NCBI GenBank assembly: GCA_005798335.1
Contig: SYJV01000015.1
Location: forward strand, 1 to 33,274
DNA length: 33,274 nt
Direction: 5' to 3'
Origin: Planctomycetaceae bacterium
GTDB taxonomy: Bacteria; Planctomycetota; Planctomycetia; Pirellulales; Pirellulaceae
The stretch's first letter is position 1. Each line of letters opens with the position of its first letter. The notes under the pieces are model-generated. The model searched no databases and had not been told where the DNA came from. It worked only from the letters and a program-made list of their open reading frames with translations. Shown here in pieces: positions 8,371 to 16,769 of this stretch. The translations under genes and the position numbers were made by a program.

Positions 8371-9501
8371 ATGCATGCAAAACTGGCTCGACGAGAGTTT
8401 CTGTGCACCAGTCTGTACGCAACTGTTTGTGCGGCGAGTTGGCAAGCCACTTGTGGGCAAGACAAAAGCCAAACCTCCGAAAACTTGAGTTGGTTCAACG
8501 CAACTCAAATCGGAGTTGAAGGGAAAGGCTGGCGCGATACCGAACGCTATTTCGATCGCCTGCCGGCGCGTGCCAAGGACAAAGTGCGCCCGGAAGTTTG
8601 GAATCTCAGTCGGCATTCAGCGGGCATGTCGGTCCGTTTTCGTACTGATGCTGCTTTAGTTCAAACCCGCTACGCGTTGCTTTCGCCTCGTCTGGATATG
8701 AACCATATGCCTGCTACGGGAGTCAGCGGATTGGATCTGTACGCCCAGGACGAACAAGGGCGTGAGACGTGGCTGGCAGTAACTCAGCCGACGGACCAGA
8801 AGGTCGATGTCACCATCGCGCGCGAGATCGATCAACTTTCTTCCGGTGGCTTGCGAACATTTTGCCTTTACTTGCCGTTGTACAATGGAGTCGATTCACT
8901 GGAGATAGGAATTCCGTCGTCTGCGAAGTTCGAAGCGTTGGCTCCACGCGTGGATAAACCGATCGTGTTTTATGGTACATCGATCATGCACGGAGCTTGC
9001 GCATCCCGACCGGGTATGTCGATCACCGGCATCGTTGGCCGGAGGCTGAATCGATCGACGATCAACTTGGGCTTTTCGGGCAACGGTCGGATGGAGTCGG
9101 AGGTCGGGCAATTCCTGGCCGAACTCGACGCGTCGGTGTTTGTCATCGATTGCTTGCCCAACATGAACGGCCCGCAAGTCGCGCAGCGCGCCGAACCGCT
9201 GGTCAAGCAGCTCAAGGCAGCGCAGCCGAGTACACCAGTCCTGTTAGTCGAGGACCGATCATTTACCAACGCACGATTCAACCGGTCAAGGCGAGACCAC
9301 CACAGTGCGAGCAGAGCGGCTCTTCAAACCGCCTACAAGCAACTGGTTGCCAGCGGCATCAAAGATATCTTCTATTTGGCAGGCGAAGATCTGCTGGGGC
9401 ACGATGGCGAAGCGGCCACCGATGGTTCGCATCCGAATGACTTGGGGATGATGCGGTACGCGGATGCCTACGAACGTGTGTTGAAACCGCTGTTGGGATG
9501 A
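8371..9501 (+). CDS. Exported SGNH/GDSL hydrolase with GxDLY N-terminal domain
   Basis: This is a secreted esterase-type hydrolase of 376 residues. The N-terminus (KLARREFLCTSLYATVCAAS) is a Tat-like signal with RRxFL. A jelly-roll N-terminal domain follows, containing GLDLY (residues 120-124), the hallmark of the domain found before SGNH catalytic domains. The catalytic domain has block I FYGTSIMHG (Ser204), block II GFSGNGR (about 234-240), a block III-like PNMNG and block V DGSHPND (Asp351, His354). The natural substrate is probably an acetylated or acylated polysaccharide, which is inference. The frame opens at 8305, but ATG 8371 begins the signal peptide and has AGGGGA upstream. A long inverted repeat follows its stop. 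Confidence 0.86.
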   Translation: MHAKLARREFLCTSLYATVCAASWQATCGQDKSQTSENLSWFNATQIGVEGKGWRDTERYFDRLPARAKDKVRPEVWNLSRHSAGMSVRFRTDAALVQTRYALLSPRLDMNHMPATGVSGLDLYAQDEQGRETWLAVTQPTDQKVDVTIAREIDQLSSGGLRTFCLYLPLYNGVDSLEIGIPSSAKFEALAPRVDKPIVFYGTSIMHGACASRPGMSITGIVGRRLNRSTINLGFSGNGRMESEVGQFLAELDASVFVIDCLPNMNGPQVAQRAEPLVKQLKAAQPSTPVLLVEDRSFTNARFNRSRRDHHSASRAALQTAYKQLVASGIKDIFYLAGEDLLGHDGEAATDGSHPNDLGMMRYADAYERVLKPLLG

Positions 9502-9541
9502 AAGCAAGAAGTTATCGCGCACATTTTCGCTCCACTAACCA

Positions 9542-9663
9542 CAATACCGTTCAACGAACGTGGGATAAGCTTCCAGCTTGTCAACCTGTAGCGGAGTTTC
9601 GCCATTGCTTGCACAAGATATTGACAAGCTGGAAGCTTATCCCACGTTCGTTGAACGGTATTG
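9542..9663. repeat. Perfect 43-bp inverted repeat between convergent genes
   Basis: Arms at 9542-9584 and 9621-9663 are exact reverse complements over 43 bases, separated by a 36-base loop. The arms begin CAATACCGTTCAACGAACGT and end CCAGCTTGTCAA. The element sits 40 bp after the SGNH hydrolase stop and before the convergent metallopeptidase. A transcript would fold into a very stable hairpin, so it may end transcription from both sides. Such perfect symmetry suggests a recently moved palindromic element (REP/MITE-like) or a repeat family rather than a simple terminator. Confidence 0.9.
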
Positions 9664-9896
9664 CCACTAACCAAGCGTCCCGTCGTAATTGATCTTCGAA
9701 AACTGCTCGCAAGGGTTACTCACAACACGCCCACGAAAGGACATTCTCCGTACTGTAGTGCGATGCACTCAAGTGAATCCGCTTTGGAATGAAGCAACCG
9801 ATCGGCTACGACCACCAACGTACAGTGCCGAGCCTGGAAAGGAATGGTAAACTCCCAGCGGCCGCTTGCCTTATATCTGCGCGCGTCGCTAGGATT
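9664..9896. other. Intergenic stretch without recognised content
   Basis: Between the inverted repeat and the end of the metallopeptidase gene I see no convincing reading frame, RNA gene or repeat. Confidence 0.5.
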
Positions 9897-10580
9897 TTAT
9901 GCGGAGCAAACGCGGTAGGAACCGCTTTGTGGCTCGGCAATGCGTTTGGCAGCGCGGGCGACGATACGTTCGATGACTCGTAGTTTGCGAATCACGTTGA
10001 CGCGATCTTCGAATCGGTCGAGCGAATTGCGATACTTCAAGTAGAACATGAAAGTTTCAGCAAAGTCTTCGCATGCATTTTGCGAAGCGTAATCGGTGAT
10101 AAATTCCTGGCGATAGTATGCTCGGTACAGTCGTTTACGGCCAGATTCCGTGCGGCATCTCCGCAGGTCGGACTGATAGCGTCGCGAACGATTTAGGGAT
10201 CGTTGCCATTCGCGCAGCGGCTTGGGGGACTCGGTGGTGTAGTTTGCTCCGAAGGTGCGTTCAAACCAACCTTCTCGAAAGTATCGAGGATCGAAGGTAC
10301 GCCAAGCGTGCGCGAATTCGTGCCGAACCGTATCGGTCAACGTCATGCCTGGAACGTATGGCAAACACGGTGCGTCACGTGGCACATAGATAACACCTGG
10401 CTTGAAACCATATTTGGCCCACCAGCCAACGTAATCGAAGACGTACCCCTGCTCTCCTTTGCTGGGATAATCCGAAATATGAAGCTCGATATGATCCAAA
10501 TACAATCCATCATCGAGCAGCCCAATTTCAGCGAGCTCGTTACGTACTGTTTGAAATGCGCGGTCAAAGTTCATGATCAT
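9897..10580 (-). CDS. Putative zinc metallopeptidase (gluzincin-like, HEFAH)
   Basis: The product is 227 residues from the ATG at 10580; a second ATG lies at 10574. It contains TVRHEFAHAW, an HExxH-type zinc site, and about 80 residues later DYASQNACEDFAETFMFYLK. The latter resembles the third-ligand helix (ExxAE) of the 'putative zinc-binding metallo-peptidase' families. The stretch between the two is rich in Arg, Tyr and Trp. There is no signal peptide with this start. The frame is open upstream to 10667, but those residues show no homology-like character. It is an orphan gene facing the SGNH hydrolase, with no obvious partner. Substrate is unknown. Confidence 0.68.
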   Translation of the reverse strand: MIMNFDRAFQTVRNELAEIGLLDDGLYLDHIELHISDYPSKGEQGYVFDYVGWWAKYGFKPGVIYVPRDAPCLPYVPGMTLTDTVRHEFAHAWRTFDPRYFREGWFERTFGANYTTESPKPLREWQRSLNRSRRYQSDLRRCRTESGRKRLYRAYYRQEFITDYASQNACEDFAETFMFYLKYRNSLDRFEDRVNVIRKLRVIERIVARAAKRIAEPQSGSYRVCSA

Positions 10581-11114
10581 TGCTTCAAGACTGTATGAAA
10601 ACTGAATTGTTCGCCAGGAAACCACAGGGCCATGACCCAGAAAGGCCAAGAAGATGCGACCCTGCACCTTACAAACCGATGGAGTGGTTCCTCACTCCAC
10701 AAGACTTAGTCTGTCTCATTGCCTCCTGCCAATCAAATGCCGAGTTTGAAAAATCGATTAAATCGATCCAGCCCCCACTAACGGAGATGCGTTGCCTGCT
10801 ACATTGGCTAGAAAAATCATAAAAAAACCAACTCAAACAGGTCTCATGAGGGGCTTGCAAAACTGATGCGATCGGTACGCTGGTCATGCCGGGTACTGAC
10901 AAAATGACAGATTGAACCAATTGGGGTTCCGGTTTTTTCTCGTTGAGACGTTTTTTCCGCGAGCTCTTTTGCCTGGCTCTTTTCCGCACATCACCCAAAT
11001 AGAGATGGGTTATGCCTCGTTCGAGCGAATCGCCTCGACGAAAGTAGAATGAGTCGTTAGACTACTTCCCTTTCTGTTCGGTGCTAAAAAGCGATGAAAA
11101 CTGGGTAATCGTTA
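10581..11114. other. Intergenic region upstream of aroF
   Basis: This 534-bp region has no convincing gene. It contains a terminator-like hairpin near 10914-10936 and two T-tracts. A minus-strand open frame (10669-10998) starts with TTG, has a Lys/Arg-rich head and no recognised domain. It is probably spurious. The promoter of the aroF-to-trpS run should lie here, but I cannot name clear -35 and -10 boxes. Confidence 0.4.
10914..10936 (+). terminator. Possible intrinsic terminator or small-RNA end
   Basis: GAACC (10914-10918) can pair with GGTTC (10925-10929) over a 6-base loop, followed by CGGTTTTTT. The stem is short and no plus-strand gene lies just upstream, so it would matter only for a small RNA or for read-through from the hydrolase. 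Confidence 0.25.
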
Positions 11115-12143
11115 GTGATTCTCGTCCTCAACAGCGGCGCTAGTGATGAGCAAATCGCCCACGTGGTCAGCCATGTGGAAGCGCTCGGTTTGAGTGCGCA
11201 TGTGAGCCGAGGAACCTATCGGACGATTGTTGGAATCATTGGCGACGAAGACAAAACTCGGGAGCAACCTCTGCAGGCAATACCGGGAGTCGCAGAAGTT
11301 ATACCCGTTCTTCCGCCGTTCAAGCTGGCCAGTCGGGACGCGCATCCGCAGGCAAGTATCGTGGACGTATCGGGCGTTAAGATTGGCGGAGGAAACCTCG
11401 CCATGATCGCAGGCCCGTGTTCGGTCGAAGAGCCTGATCGCATGGAACGGATTGCGGCGGCAATCAAGGCTAGCGGCGCGAACATTCTGCGCGGAGGTGC
11501 TTATAAACCGCGCACCAGCCCCTATGCGTTTCAAGGTATGGGTGAAGAGGGCCTGCGAGTTCTGCGCGACACGGGAAGAAAATTTAGACTGCCAGTGGTG
11601 ACAGAGATTACCGATCCTCGCAACGTTGAATTGGTGGCTCAGTACGCCGACTTGATTCAAATCGGCGCTCGCAATATGCAGAACTTCGTGCTCTTGACCG
11701 AAGTAGGTAAAACGCGGCGCCCCGTTTTGCTCAAACGTGGGATGGCAGCTTCCGTTAACGATCTATTGATGAGCGCCGAGTACATACTATCGCAAGGCAA
11801 TTCCGAGGTCGTCTTGTGCGAGCGCGGCATTCGCAGCTTTGACAATGCAACTCGCAATTTGTTCGATGTGGCAGCAGTTCCCTTGGTCAAGCGACTGAGC
11901 CACCTGCCGATTATTGTCGATCCCAGTCACGCCACGGGGCGTCCCGACTTGATCCCAGCTTGTGCCCTTGCAGGTCTAGCCGCGGGTGCAGACGGAGTGC
12001 ACATCGAAGTCCACGATTGCCCACAAGTTGCCAAGAGCGACGGACCTCAGGCGTTGATTCCCAGCCAATATCATGAGCTAATGGCTCAAATGCGCAAACT
12101 CGCGGGTCTCTTCGATAAGCGTATTTCTCTTGTACCGGAGTAA
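11115..12143 (+). CDS. aroF: 3-deoxy-7-phosphoheptulonate synthase (DAHP synthase, type I beta)
   Basis: This enzyme condenses phosphoenolpyruvate and erythrose 4-phosphate, the first step of aromatic amino acid synthesis. The 342-residue product has an N-terminal ferredoxin-like (ACT-like) domain (about 1-70), as in the Thermotoga enzyme, which usually gives feedback control by Tyr/Phe. The barrel follows with AGPCSVEE (metal Cys), [45 protein letters not shown] (metal His) and [11 protein letters not shown] (metal Glu, Asp). Start is GTG at 11115. It opens a compact rightward run; tpiA follows after 4 bp. Confidence 0.95.
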   Translation: MILVLNSGASDEQIAHVVSHVEALGLSAHVSRGTYRTIVGIIGDEDKTREQPLQAIPGVAEVIPVLPPFKLASRDAHPQASIVDVSGVKIGGGNLAMIAGPCSVEEPDRMERIAAAIKASGANILRGGAYKPRTSPYAFQGMGEEGLRVLRDTGRKFRLPVVTEITDPRNVELVAQYADLIQIGARNMQNFVLLTEVGKTRRPVLLKRGMAASVNDLLMSAEYILSQGNSEVVLCERGIRSFDNATRNLFDVAAVPLVKRLSHLPIIVDPSHATGRPDLIPACALAGLAAGADGVHIEVHDCPQVAKSDGPQALIPSQYHELMAQMRKLAGLFDKRISLVPE

Positions 12144-12147
12144 GAAT

Positions 12148-12903
12148 TTGAGAATCCCATTAATTGCAGGTAATTGGAAAATGAACCTGCTGCGCGAAAG
12201 CGGCCTCGTTTTGACACGTGGATTGATGGAGCGCATCCATGCGTCGAGCAACGTCGAAGTAGCGGTTTGCCCGCCGTCGATCTACTTGCGCGATGTGGGT
12301 GAAGCACTCAAAGGCAGTTCGATCGCACTGGGCGCCCAGAATATGTATCACGAAAAAGAAGGTGCGTTTACTGGCGAAGTCAGCTCGTCGATGTTGCTCG
12401 ACGTGGGTTGCAAATATGTCATCCTTGGCCACAGCGAACGGCGCCAGTTCTTTGGCGATACCGATTCGACGGTGAACGCCAAGACCGTCGCCGCAATCGC
12501 GGCGCAATTGACGCCTATCGTGTGCGTCGGCGAAACGCTCGCCCAGCGCGAGAATGGCCAAACAGACTCGGTGATCACCCAACAGACGCGTGGATCGCTG
12601 GCAGGTTTGACGGCTCAGCAAGCCAGCAAATTAGTGATTGCCTACGAACCAGTGTGGGCGATTGGAACTGGCAAGAACGCCACGCCCGAGCAAGCCGAGC
12701 AGGTGCATGCGCTGATTCGCGGACTACTGCAAGAACTGTTTGGCAAATCGGTCGCCGATTCGATCCGCATTCAGTACGGTGGCAGCGTCAAGCCAGAAAA
12801 TGCAGCCGAATTGCTAAGACAACCAAATATCGATGGTGCACTCGTAGGTGGTGCATCACTTAAAGCCGACGGATTCGCTGCGATTGTGGCGGCAGCTAAT
12901 TGA
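12148..12903 (+). CDS. tpiA: Triosephosphate isomerase
   Basis: TpiA interconverts dihydroxyacetone phosphate and glyceraldehyde 3-phosphate. The 251-residue product shows AGNWKMN (catalytic Lys), LGHSERRQ (catalytic His), AYEPVWAIGTGK (catalytic Glu) and the phosphate-binding GGSVKPEN and GALVGGASL. TTG at 12148 is chosen because CCGGAG lies 7 bases upstream and the protein then begins LRIPLIAGNWKMN, the normal family start. It begins 4 bp after aroF, whose last codons contain the ribosome site. secG follows after 22 bp, a widely conserved pairing. Confidence 0.96.
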   Translation: MRIPLIAGNWKMNLLRESGLVLTRGLMERIHASSNVEVAVCPPSIYLRDVGEALKGSSIALGAQNMYHEKEGAFTGEVSSSMLLDVGCKYVILGHSERRQFFGDTDSTVNAKTVAAIAAQLTPIVCVGETLAQRENGQTDSVITQQTRGSLAGLTAQQASKLVIAYEPVWAIGTGKNATPEQAEQVHALIRGLLQELFGKSVADSIRIQYGGSVKPENAAELLRQPNIDGALVGGASLKADGFAAIVAAAN

Positions 12904-12925
12904 AACATTTTTTAGGAAGTAACCC

Positions 12926-13687
12926 ATGTTGTTCGGAGCGTTCTCGCAATATTTCTTTGGTCCCTTGATTTTCCTGTTGTCAATCTTTTTGATCTTGCTG
13001 GTACTGGTCCAACGCGGTCGAGGCGGTGGATTAACGGGAGCGCTCGGAGGCGCGGGCGGCCAAAGCGCCTTTGGTACCAAAGCAGGTGATCTATTTACGC
13101 GCATCACGATCGGTGTGGCCAGCGTGTGGATTTTCCTATGCGCGGCGGCTGTATTCACAATGCGGGAACGGGAACTGCCCGATACCGGTGGCGGTGTCGA
13201 TGCCGTGCTAAACTCGCCCGGACCAGGCGCAAGCAGTGGCACAACAGAAACGCCCAGTGCAACCTCGACTACTGATGGCGCAGTTGGGACCGGCAGTGGC
13301 ACTGGTGCGGCAACAGTTCCGGTCACGCCAAGTACAACGACGCCGCCAACTGGCAGCGCGGAGGCTGGGAAAGCAACTGAGACTCCAAAAGTAGAGCCTG
13401 CCAAAACAGAGCCTGCCAAAGTAGATGCACCCTCAGAAGCGGCAAAAACTGATCCAGCACCGAAAACAGAACTACCAGCAACCGAACCGGCCAAAGTGGA
13501 GCCCGCCAAAGACGCGAATTCGACCGCAACTCCAGCTCCGACCGCCGCACCTGCTGCGGAAACAAAGGAAACGGCTCCGCCAGCTAATAGCGCAGCGCCA
13601 AAAACTGGCACTACCGACCAACCCACTGCAGGCGGTACTTCAACTCCACCCGCCGCACCAGTTGAAGCTGGGACTGAAAAGAAATAG
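12926..13687 (+). CDS. secG: SecG preprotein translocase subunit with long low-complexity tail
   Basis: SecG is the small membrane partner of SecYE. The first 90 residues are typical: a first membrane helix (FFGPLIFLLSIFLILLVLV), the cytoplasmic loop VQRGRGGGLTGALGGAGGQS with FGTKAGD, and a second helix (ITIGVASVWIFLCAAAVF). Usual SecG is 70-110 residues. This one is 253 because of a tail of about 165 residues rich in Ala, Pro, Thr and Lys, with repeating (K)xEPAK units. The tail probably faces the periplasmic side, if topology is as in E. coli, and may be disordered. ATG is preceded by TAGGAAG. It is in the tpiA-secG order, with a 136-bp gap before yicC. Confidence 0.92.
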   Translation: MLFGAFSQYFFGPLIFLLSIFLILLVLVQRGRGGGLTGALGGAGGQSAFGTKAGDLFTRITIGVASVWIFLCAAAVFTMRERELPDTGGGVDAVLNSPGPGASSGTTETPSATSTTDGAVGTGSGTGAATVPVTPSTTTPPTGSAEAGKATETPKVEPAKTEPAKVDAPSEAAKTDPAPKTELPATEPAKVEPAKDANSTATPAPTAAPAAETKETAPPANSAAPKTGTTDQPTAGGTSTPPAAPVEAGTEKK

Positions 13688-13762
13688 GAACCATAGCTAT
13701 CGATACCGATCGGGTGCATTTGAATAACAGGGAACGCGTAGGCAAGCTCGGGTTCGTTTTAG

Positions 13763-13795
13763 TTTCAACTGTGCGGAAGCAACGCACGGTTGAAA
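13763..13795. repeat. 13-bp hairpin between secG and yicC
   Basis: Stem 13763-13775 pairs with 13783-13795 (13 positions, one T-G wobble) over a 7-base loop. The run following on the plus strand is A rather than T, so it is not a classical intrinsic terminator. It might act as an mRNA stabiliser or processing site separating the aroF-tpiA-secG part from yicC onward. Confidence 0.55.
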
Positions 13796-13823
13796 AAAAC
13801 ATACATGTTAAAGGATTTTTAGT

Positions 13824-14711
13824 GTGTTATTGAGCATGACGGGCCAAGGGCAAGGACGCCGCATGCATGATCATTCCGATATTCGGGTGGAGGTTCGAGC
13901 AGTAAATAATCGGTTCCTGAAAGTTCAGCTCCGTACGCCAGACGGACTGACCAGTCTCGAACCGCAGATTGAAAACGTGGTGCGACAATCGCTGAAGCGA
14001 GGTTCGCTGCAGATGTCGGTGTTTGTAAGTTATGTAGCAACTGCGAGCGATTTTCGATTGCAAGAAGTTGCCATTGAAAGTTACCATCGGCAATGCCGAG
14101 GGCTGGCCGAACGCCTCGGGATTTCGGCTGATGTCAGCATTGGACAATTGCTGGTCTTGCCTGGAGTCATGCAAGAAAAAGATCGAGGGCTGAGTGAATC
14201 GAACGAGGAATTGGTTACGACTGTCCTGGCCACCGTGCGCGACGCACTCGAATGCCTGAATCGCATGCGCCACAGTGAAGGCGCGGCGATGGCCGACGAA
14301 CTGCTTCGGCAGCTTAGAATCTTGCAGGAGTTAATTCGGACGATTGAACTACGATTACCCTTGGTTGCTGAAGAATATCGGGAGCGATTGAGGAACAAAC
14401 TGCAACAAGCGTTGGCGGCTATCGGTGCTGATGTTCAGCCGAGCGATTTGATTCGCGAAGTGCAGTTGTTCGTCGAGCGCGCCGACATTCGCGAAGAAAT
14501 TGTGCGGCTACGCAGCCACAATCAGCAATTCGAATCCTTATTGCAGGAACCGGAAAGCCAAGGTCGTAAATTGGATTTTTTGGTGCAGGAAATGTACCGT
14601 GAAACCAACACGATCGGTTCAAAAGCAGCCGATGCAGAAATCACTCAGCGAGTGGTGGATGCAAAAGCCGTGATCGAACAAATGCGAGAACTGATTCAGA
14701 ACGCGGAGTGA
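13824..14711 (+). CDS. yicC: YicC family endoribonuclease
   Basis: YicC-type proteins are endoribonucleases involved in small RNA and mRNA turnover. The 295-residue product starts LLSMTGQGQG (family start 'SMTG(F/Y)'), with VEVRAVNNRFLKVQLRTPDG in the N-terminal domain. It ends with the strongly conserved C-terminal block: RADIREEIVRLRSHNQQF, GRKLDFLVQEMYRE and TNTIGSKAADAEITQRVVD. GTG at 13824 is preceded by AAAGGA. Its stop overlaps the region of the gmk start. The yicC-gmk-rpoZ-coaBC order is broadly conserved in bacteria. Confidence 0.95.
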   Translation: MLLSMTGQGQGRRMHDHSDIRVEVRAVNNRFLKVQLRTPDGLTSLEPQIENVVRQSLKRGSLQMSVFVSYVATASDFRLQEVAIESYHRQCRGLAERLGISADVSIGQLLVLPGVMQEKDRGLSESNEELVTTVLATVRDALECLNRMRHSEGAAMADELLRQLRILQELIRTIELRLPLVAEEYRERLRNKLQQALAAIGADVQPSDLIREVQLFVERADIREEIVRLRSHNQQFESLLQEPESQGRKLDFLVQEMYRETNTIGSKAADAEITQRVVDAKAVIEQMRELIQNAE

Positions 14712-14716
14712 GGTTT

Positions 14717-15289
14717 GTGACCAATCGAGGACGCCTGATCATCCTCTCGGGCCCGTCGGGGGCTGGCAAGTCCACGGTTCTACGCGAACTGCTGGGCACT
14801 TGTGATTTGCCGTTGGTCCTGAGCATATCGGCGACCACCCGAGCACCTCGACCGGGAGAGTTGGATGGTCGCGAGTATCATTTCGTCGATCAAGATACTT
14901 TTCACCGATTGCGTCAGGAGAACCAATTCCTGGAGTGCAAAGAAGTTTTCGGCAGAGGAGACTGGTATGGCACGATGCGCCGAGAAGTGAATCGAGGGTT
15001 GGAAGAAGGAAAATGGGTGATCCTAGAGATTGATGTGCAAGGTGCCTTAACTGTACAAGAGCAAGTACCCGAAGCGATCAGTTTTTTCGTGCACCCTGGA
15101 TCGCTGGACGAGTTGGAGATTCGTTTGCGAAGACGCGGAACCGATAGCGACGCCTCGATCACGCGGCGATTGGAAGTTGCGGCAGAGGAGATGAAAGCAA
15201 TTCCTAGATACGACCACGAGATAATCAATCTTCGCTTCGAAGACACTGTGAAAATAATCTGCGACAAATTACACCAATACGTTTCATAA
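14717..15289 (+). CDS. gmk: Guanylate kinase
   Basis: Gmk phosphorylates GMP to GDP with ATP. The product is about 190 residues with P-loop SGPSGAGKST, the GMP-binding segment SATTRAPRPGELDGREYHFV, then GDWYGT, EIDVQGA and the lid RLRRRGTDSDASITRRL. Two GTG starts are possible. The one at 14708 overlaps the yicC stop. The one at 14717 has GGAG 8 bases upstream and gives the more typical N-terminus. rpoZ follows after 12 bp. Confidence 0.95.
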   Translation: MTNRGRLIILSGPSGAGKSTVLRELLGTCDLPLVLSISATTRAPRPGELDGREYHFVDQDTFHRLRQENQFLECKEVFGRGDWYGTMRREVNRGLEEGKWVILEIDVQGALTVQEQVPEAISFFVHPGSLDELEIRLRRRGTDSDASITRRLEVAAEEMKAIPRYDHEIINLRFEDTVKIICDKLHQYVS

Positions 15290-15301
15290 AGGTAAGACGC
15301 G

Positions 15302-15562
15302 ATGCTGGAAGATCTAAAAGAAGAAGCGATCGTCAACAAAGTAGGCGGCCGTTTCAAACTCTCTACGTTGATTCAAAAACGATTAGTGCAGCTCAATCGC
15401 GGTAGCCGACCGCTGGTGGAGCACCCGCCGGAAAACAAAATGGAAGTAGTCCTGCAGGAGATTCTGCAAGACAAGATTTTTCTCAGCTCGGCCGGTGAGC
15501 TGTCGGTCGTTGGGGAACCAGAAGGTGGCGAACTGCTGGACATGGACAGCTTCGATCTATGA
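15302..15562 (+). CDS. rpoZ: RNA polymerase omega subunit
   Basis: The omega subunit helps assemble RNA polymerase by holding the beta' subunit. This 86-residue product has the family core [20 protein letters not shown] and [10 protein letters not shown] (residues 11-40). It lies between gmk and the coenzyme A genes, the standard place for rpoZ. ATG at 15302 follows AAAGGTAAG. Its TGA overlaps the ATG of the next gene (ATGA), indicating translational coupling. The C-terminal half is acidic and has no special motif. Confidence 0.92.
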   Translation: MLEDLKEEAIVNKVGGRFKLSTLIQKRLVQLNRGSRPLVEHPPENKMEVVLQEILQDKIFLSSAGELSVVGEPEGGELLDMDSFDL

Positions 15563-16104
15563 GTTCCGCGCGGGTCGTCGTTGGAATCGCCGGAGGCATT
15601 GCGGCTTTCAAGACCGCGGCGGTGGTTAGTCGTCTGGTCCAGTCGGGCTGCGAAGTCGATGTTGTGTTGACTCGCGGCGCACTGCAATTCATCGGACCGG
15701 CAACGTTCGCCGCGCTGTGCGGCCGCGCTCCGGTCATCGATTTGTTCGACGCGCGATTTCCGCTGGGGCCACATATCGAGCTGGCCGACAGAGCTGACTT
15801 GATGCTGGTCGCCCCCGCGACAGCTCGAGTGCTCGCCAGTTGCGCACTGGGCTTGGCAGACGACCTACTGGCCACGCTCTATTTGAATTGCCATTGTCCA
15901 GTGGTCATGGCACCGGCGATGAGCAGTCCTATGTGGGAGAAAGCTGCTGTGCGGCGCAACGTCGAACAATTGCGCGCCGATGGCGTGCGCATCATCGGCC
16001 CTGCCAGTGGTTGGCTGAGCTGCCGCAAGACTGGCGAAGGACGCATGGTCGAACCCGACGAAATACTGGCGACCATCAACTCGATTTTGCAAGTCAACGC
16101 ATAA
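15559..16104 (+). CDS. coaC: Phosphopantothenoylcysteine decarboxylase (stand-alone CoaC)
   Basis: This flavoprotein decarboxylates 4'-phosphopantothenoylcysteine in coenzyme A synthesis. The 181-residue product has [13 protein letters not shown] (FMN-binding start), [20 protein letters not shown] (with the active-site His), the PAMSSPMW motif and the substrate-clamp [13 protein letters not shown]. Most bacteria have one fused CoaBC protein. Here the decarboxylase stops at 16104 and the synthetase starts 5 bp later as a separate gene. It overlaps rpoZ by 4 bp. Confidence 0.93.
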   Translation: MSSARVVVGIAGGIAAFKTAAVVSRLVQSGCEVDVVLTRGALQFIGPATFAALCGRAPVIDLFDARFPLGPHIELADRADLMLVAPATARVLASCALGLADDLLATLYLNCHCPVVMAPAMSSPMWEKAAVRRNVEQLRADGVRIIGPASGWLSCRKTGEGRMVEPDEILATINSILQVNA

Positions 16105-16109
16105 CGGCT

Positions 16110-16769
16110 ATGGCCAGAATACTCATCACGTCAGGGCCGACTCGCCAGTATCTTGACCCAGTGCGTTATTTAACCAATGCCAGCAGCGGTCGTATGGGCG
16201 CTGCGCTAGCGGCCGCTGCGCTTGCTCGTCACCACGACGTGATCATAGTTAGTGGCCCGGTCGCCGTGGAATATCCTGCCGCAGCGCGCGTCGTAGACGT
16301 GGATACCACTGACGATATGTTGCGCGCTGCTGCCGCGGAATTTCCTCGGTGCGATGGCTTGATCGGCGCCGCGGCCCCGTGTGACTATCGACCTCGCAAA
16401 GTTAGCGAGCAGAAAATTGCCAAGTCAGGCCAGCCGCTGCTATTGGAATTGGTCGAGACCGACGACATAGTCGCCACTATCGCCAAGCACAAGACAGCTA
16501 ATCAATGGGTTGTCGGATTCGCTTTGGAGACGGAAGACCAGCGATTTCGTGCCATCGTCAAAATGCAACGCAAATGTTGTGACATGATGGTTTCCAACAA
16601 TGTATCGGCAATTAATTCCCTGTCGAATGATGTCGAGATCCTGGCCGCGGACGGAACAACGATCGCTCGCGCGACGGGCGACAAGCAATTGGTTGCCGAT
16701 GCTATTTTGGCGGCCATTGACCAGCGATTAATAGCCGGAGGACGCAATGTCGGTTTCCACAATCAATAA
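16110..16769 (+). CDS. coaB: Phosphopantothenate-cysteine ligase (stand-alone CoaB)
   Basis: CoaB joins cysteine to 4'-phosphopantothenate before the CoaC step. The 219-residue product begins ARILITSGPTRQYLDPVRYL then TNASSGRMG, the nucleotide-binding core. It continues with GAAAPCDYRP (commonly AAVADYRP), the KI(A/K)K region, ELVETDDIVA and VGFALET. The frame is open upstream to 15840 only because it overlaps coaC. ATG 16110 begins the conserved N-terminus and lies 5 bp after coaC. Its last 23 bp overlap pyrD. The Pro-Cys in the AAxxDYRP motif is unusual compared with well-known enzymes. Confidence 0.92.
   Translation: MARILITSGPTRQYLDPVRYLTNASSGRMGAALAAAALARHHDVIIVSGPVAVEYPAAARVVDVDTTDDMLRAAAAEFPRCDGLIGAAAPCDYRPRKVSEQKIAKSGQPLLLELVETDDIVATIAKHKTANQWVVGFALETEDQRFRAIVKMQRKCCDMMVSNNVSAINSLSNDVEILAADGTTIARATGDKQLVADAILAAIDQRLIAGGRNVGFHNQ

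Noticed and set aside
10669-10998. Minus-strand 109-codon frame with a basic head
   Set aside because: TTG start without a ribosome site, no recognised domain, and composition changes along its length.
12856-13719. Minus-strand frame of 287 codons over secG, rich in Gly/Ala/Val
   Set aside because: It is the antisense of the low-complexity SecG tail. It has no start signal and no known domain.
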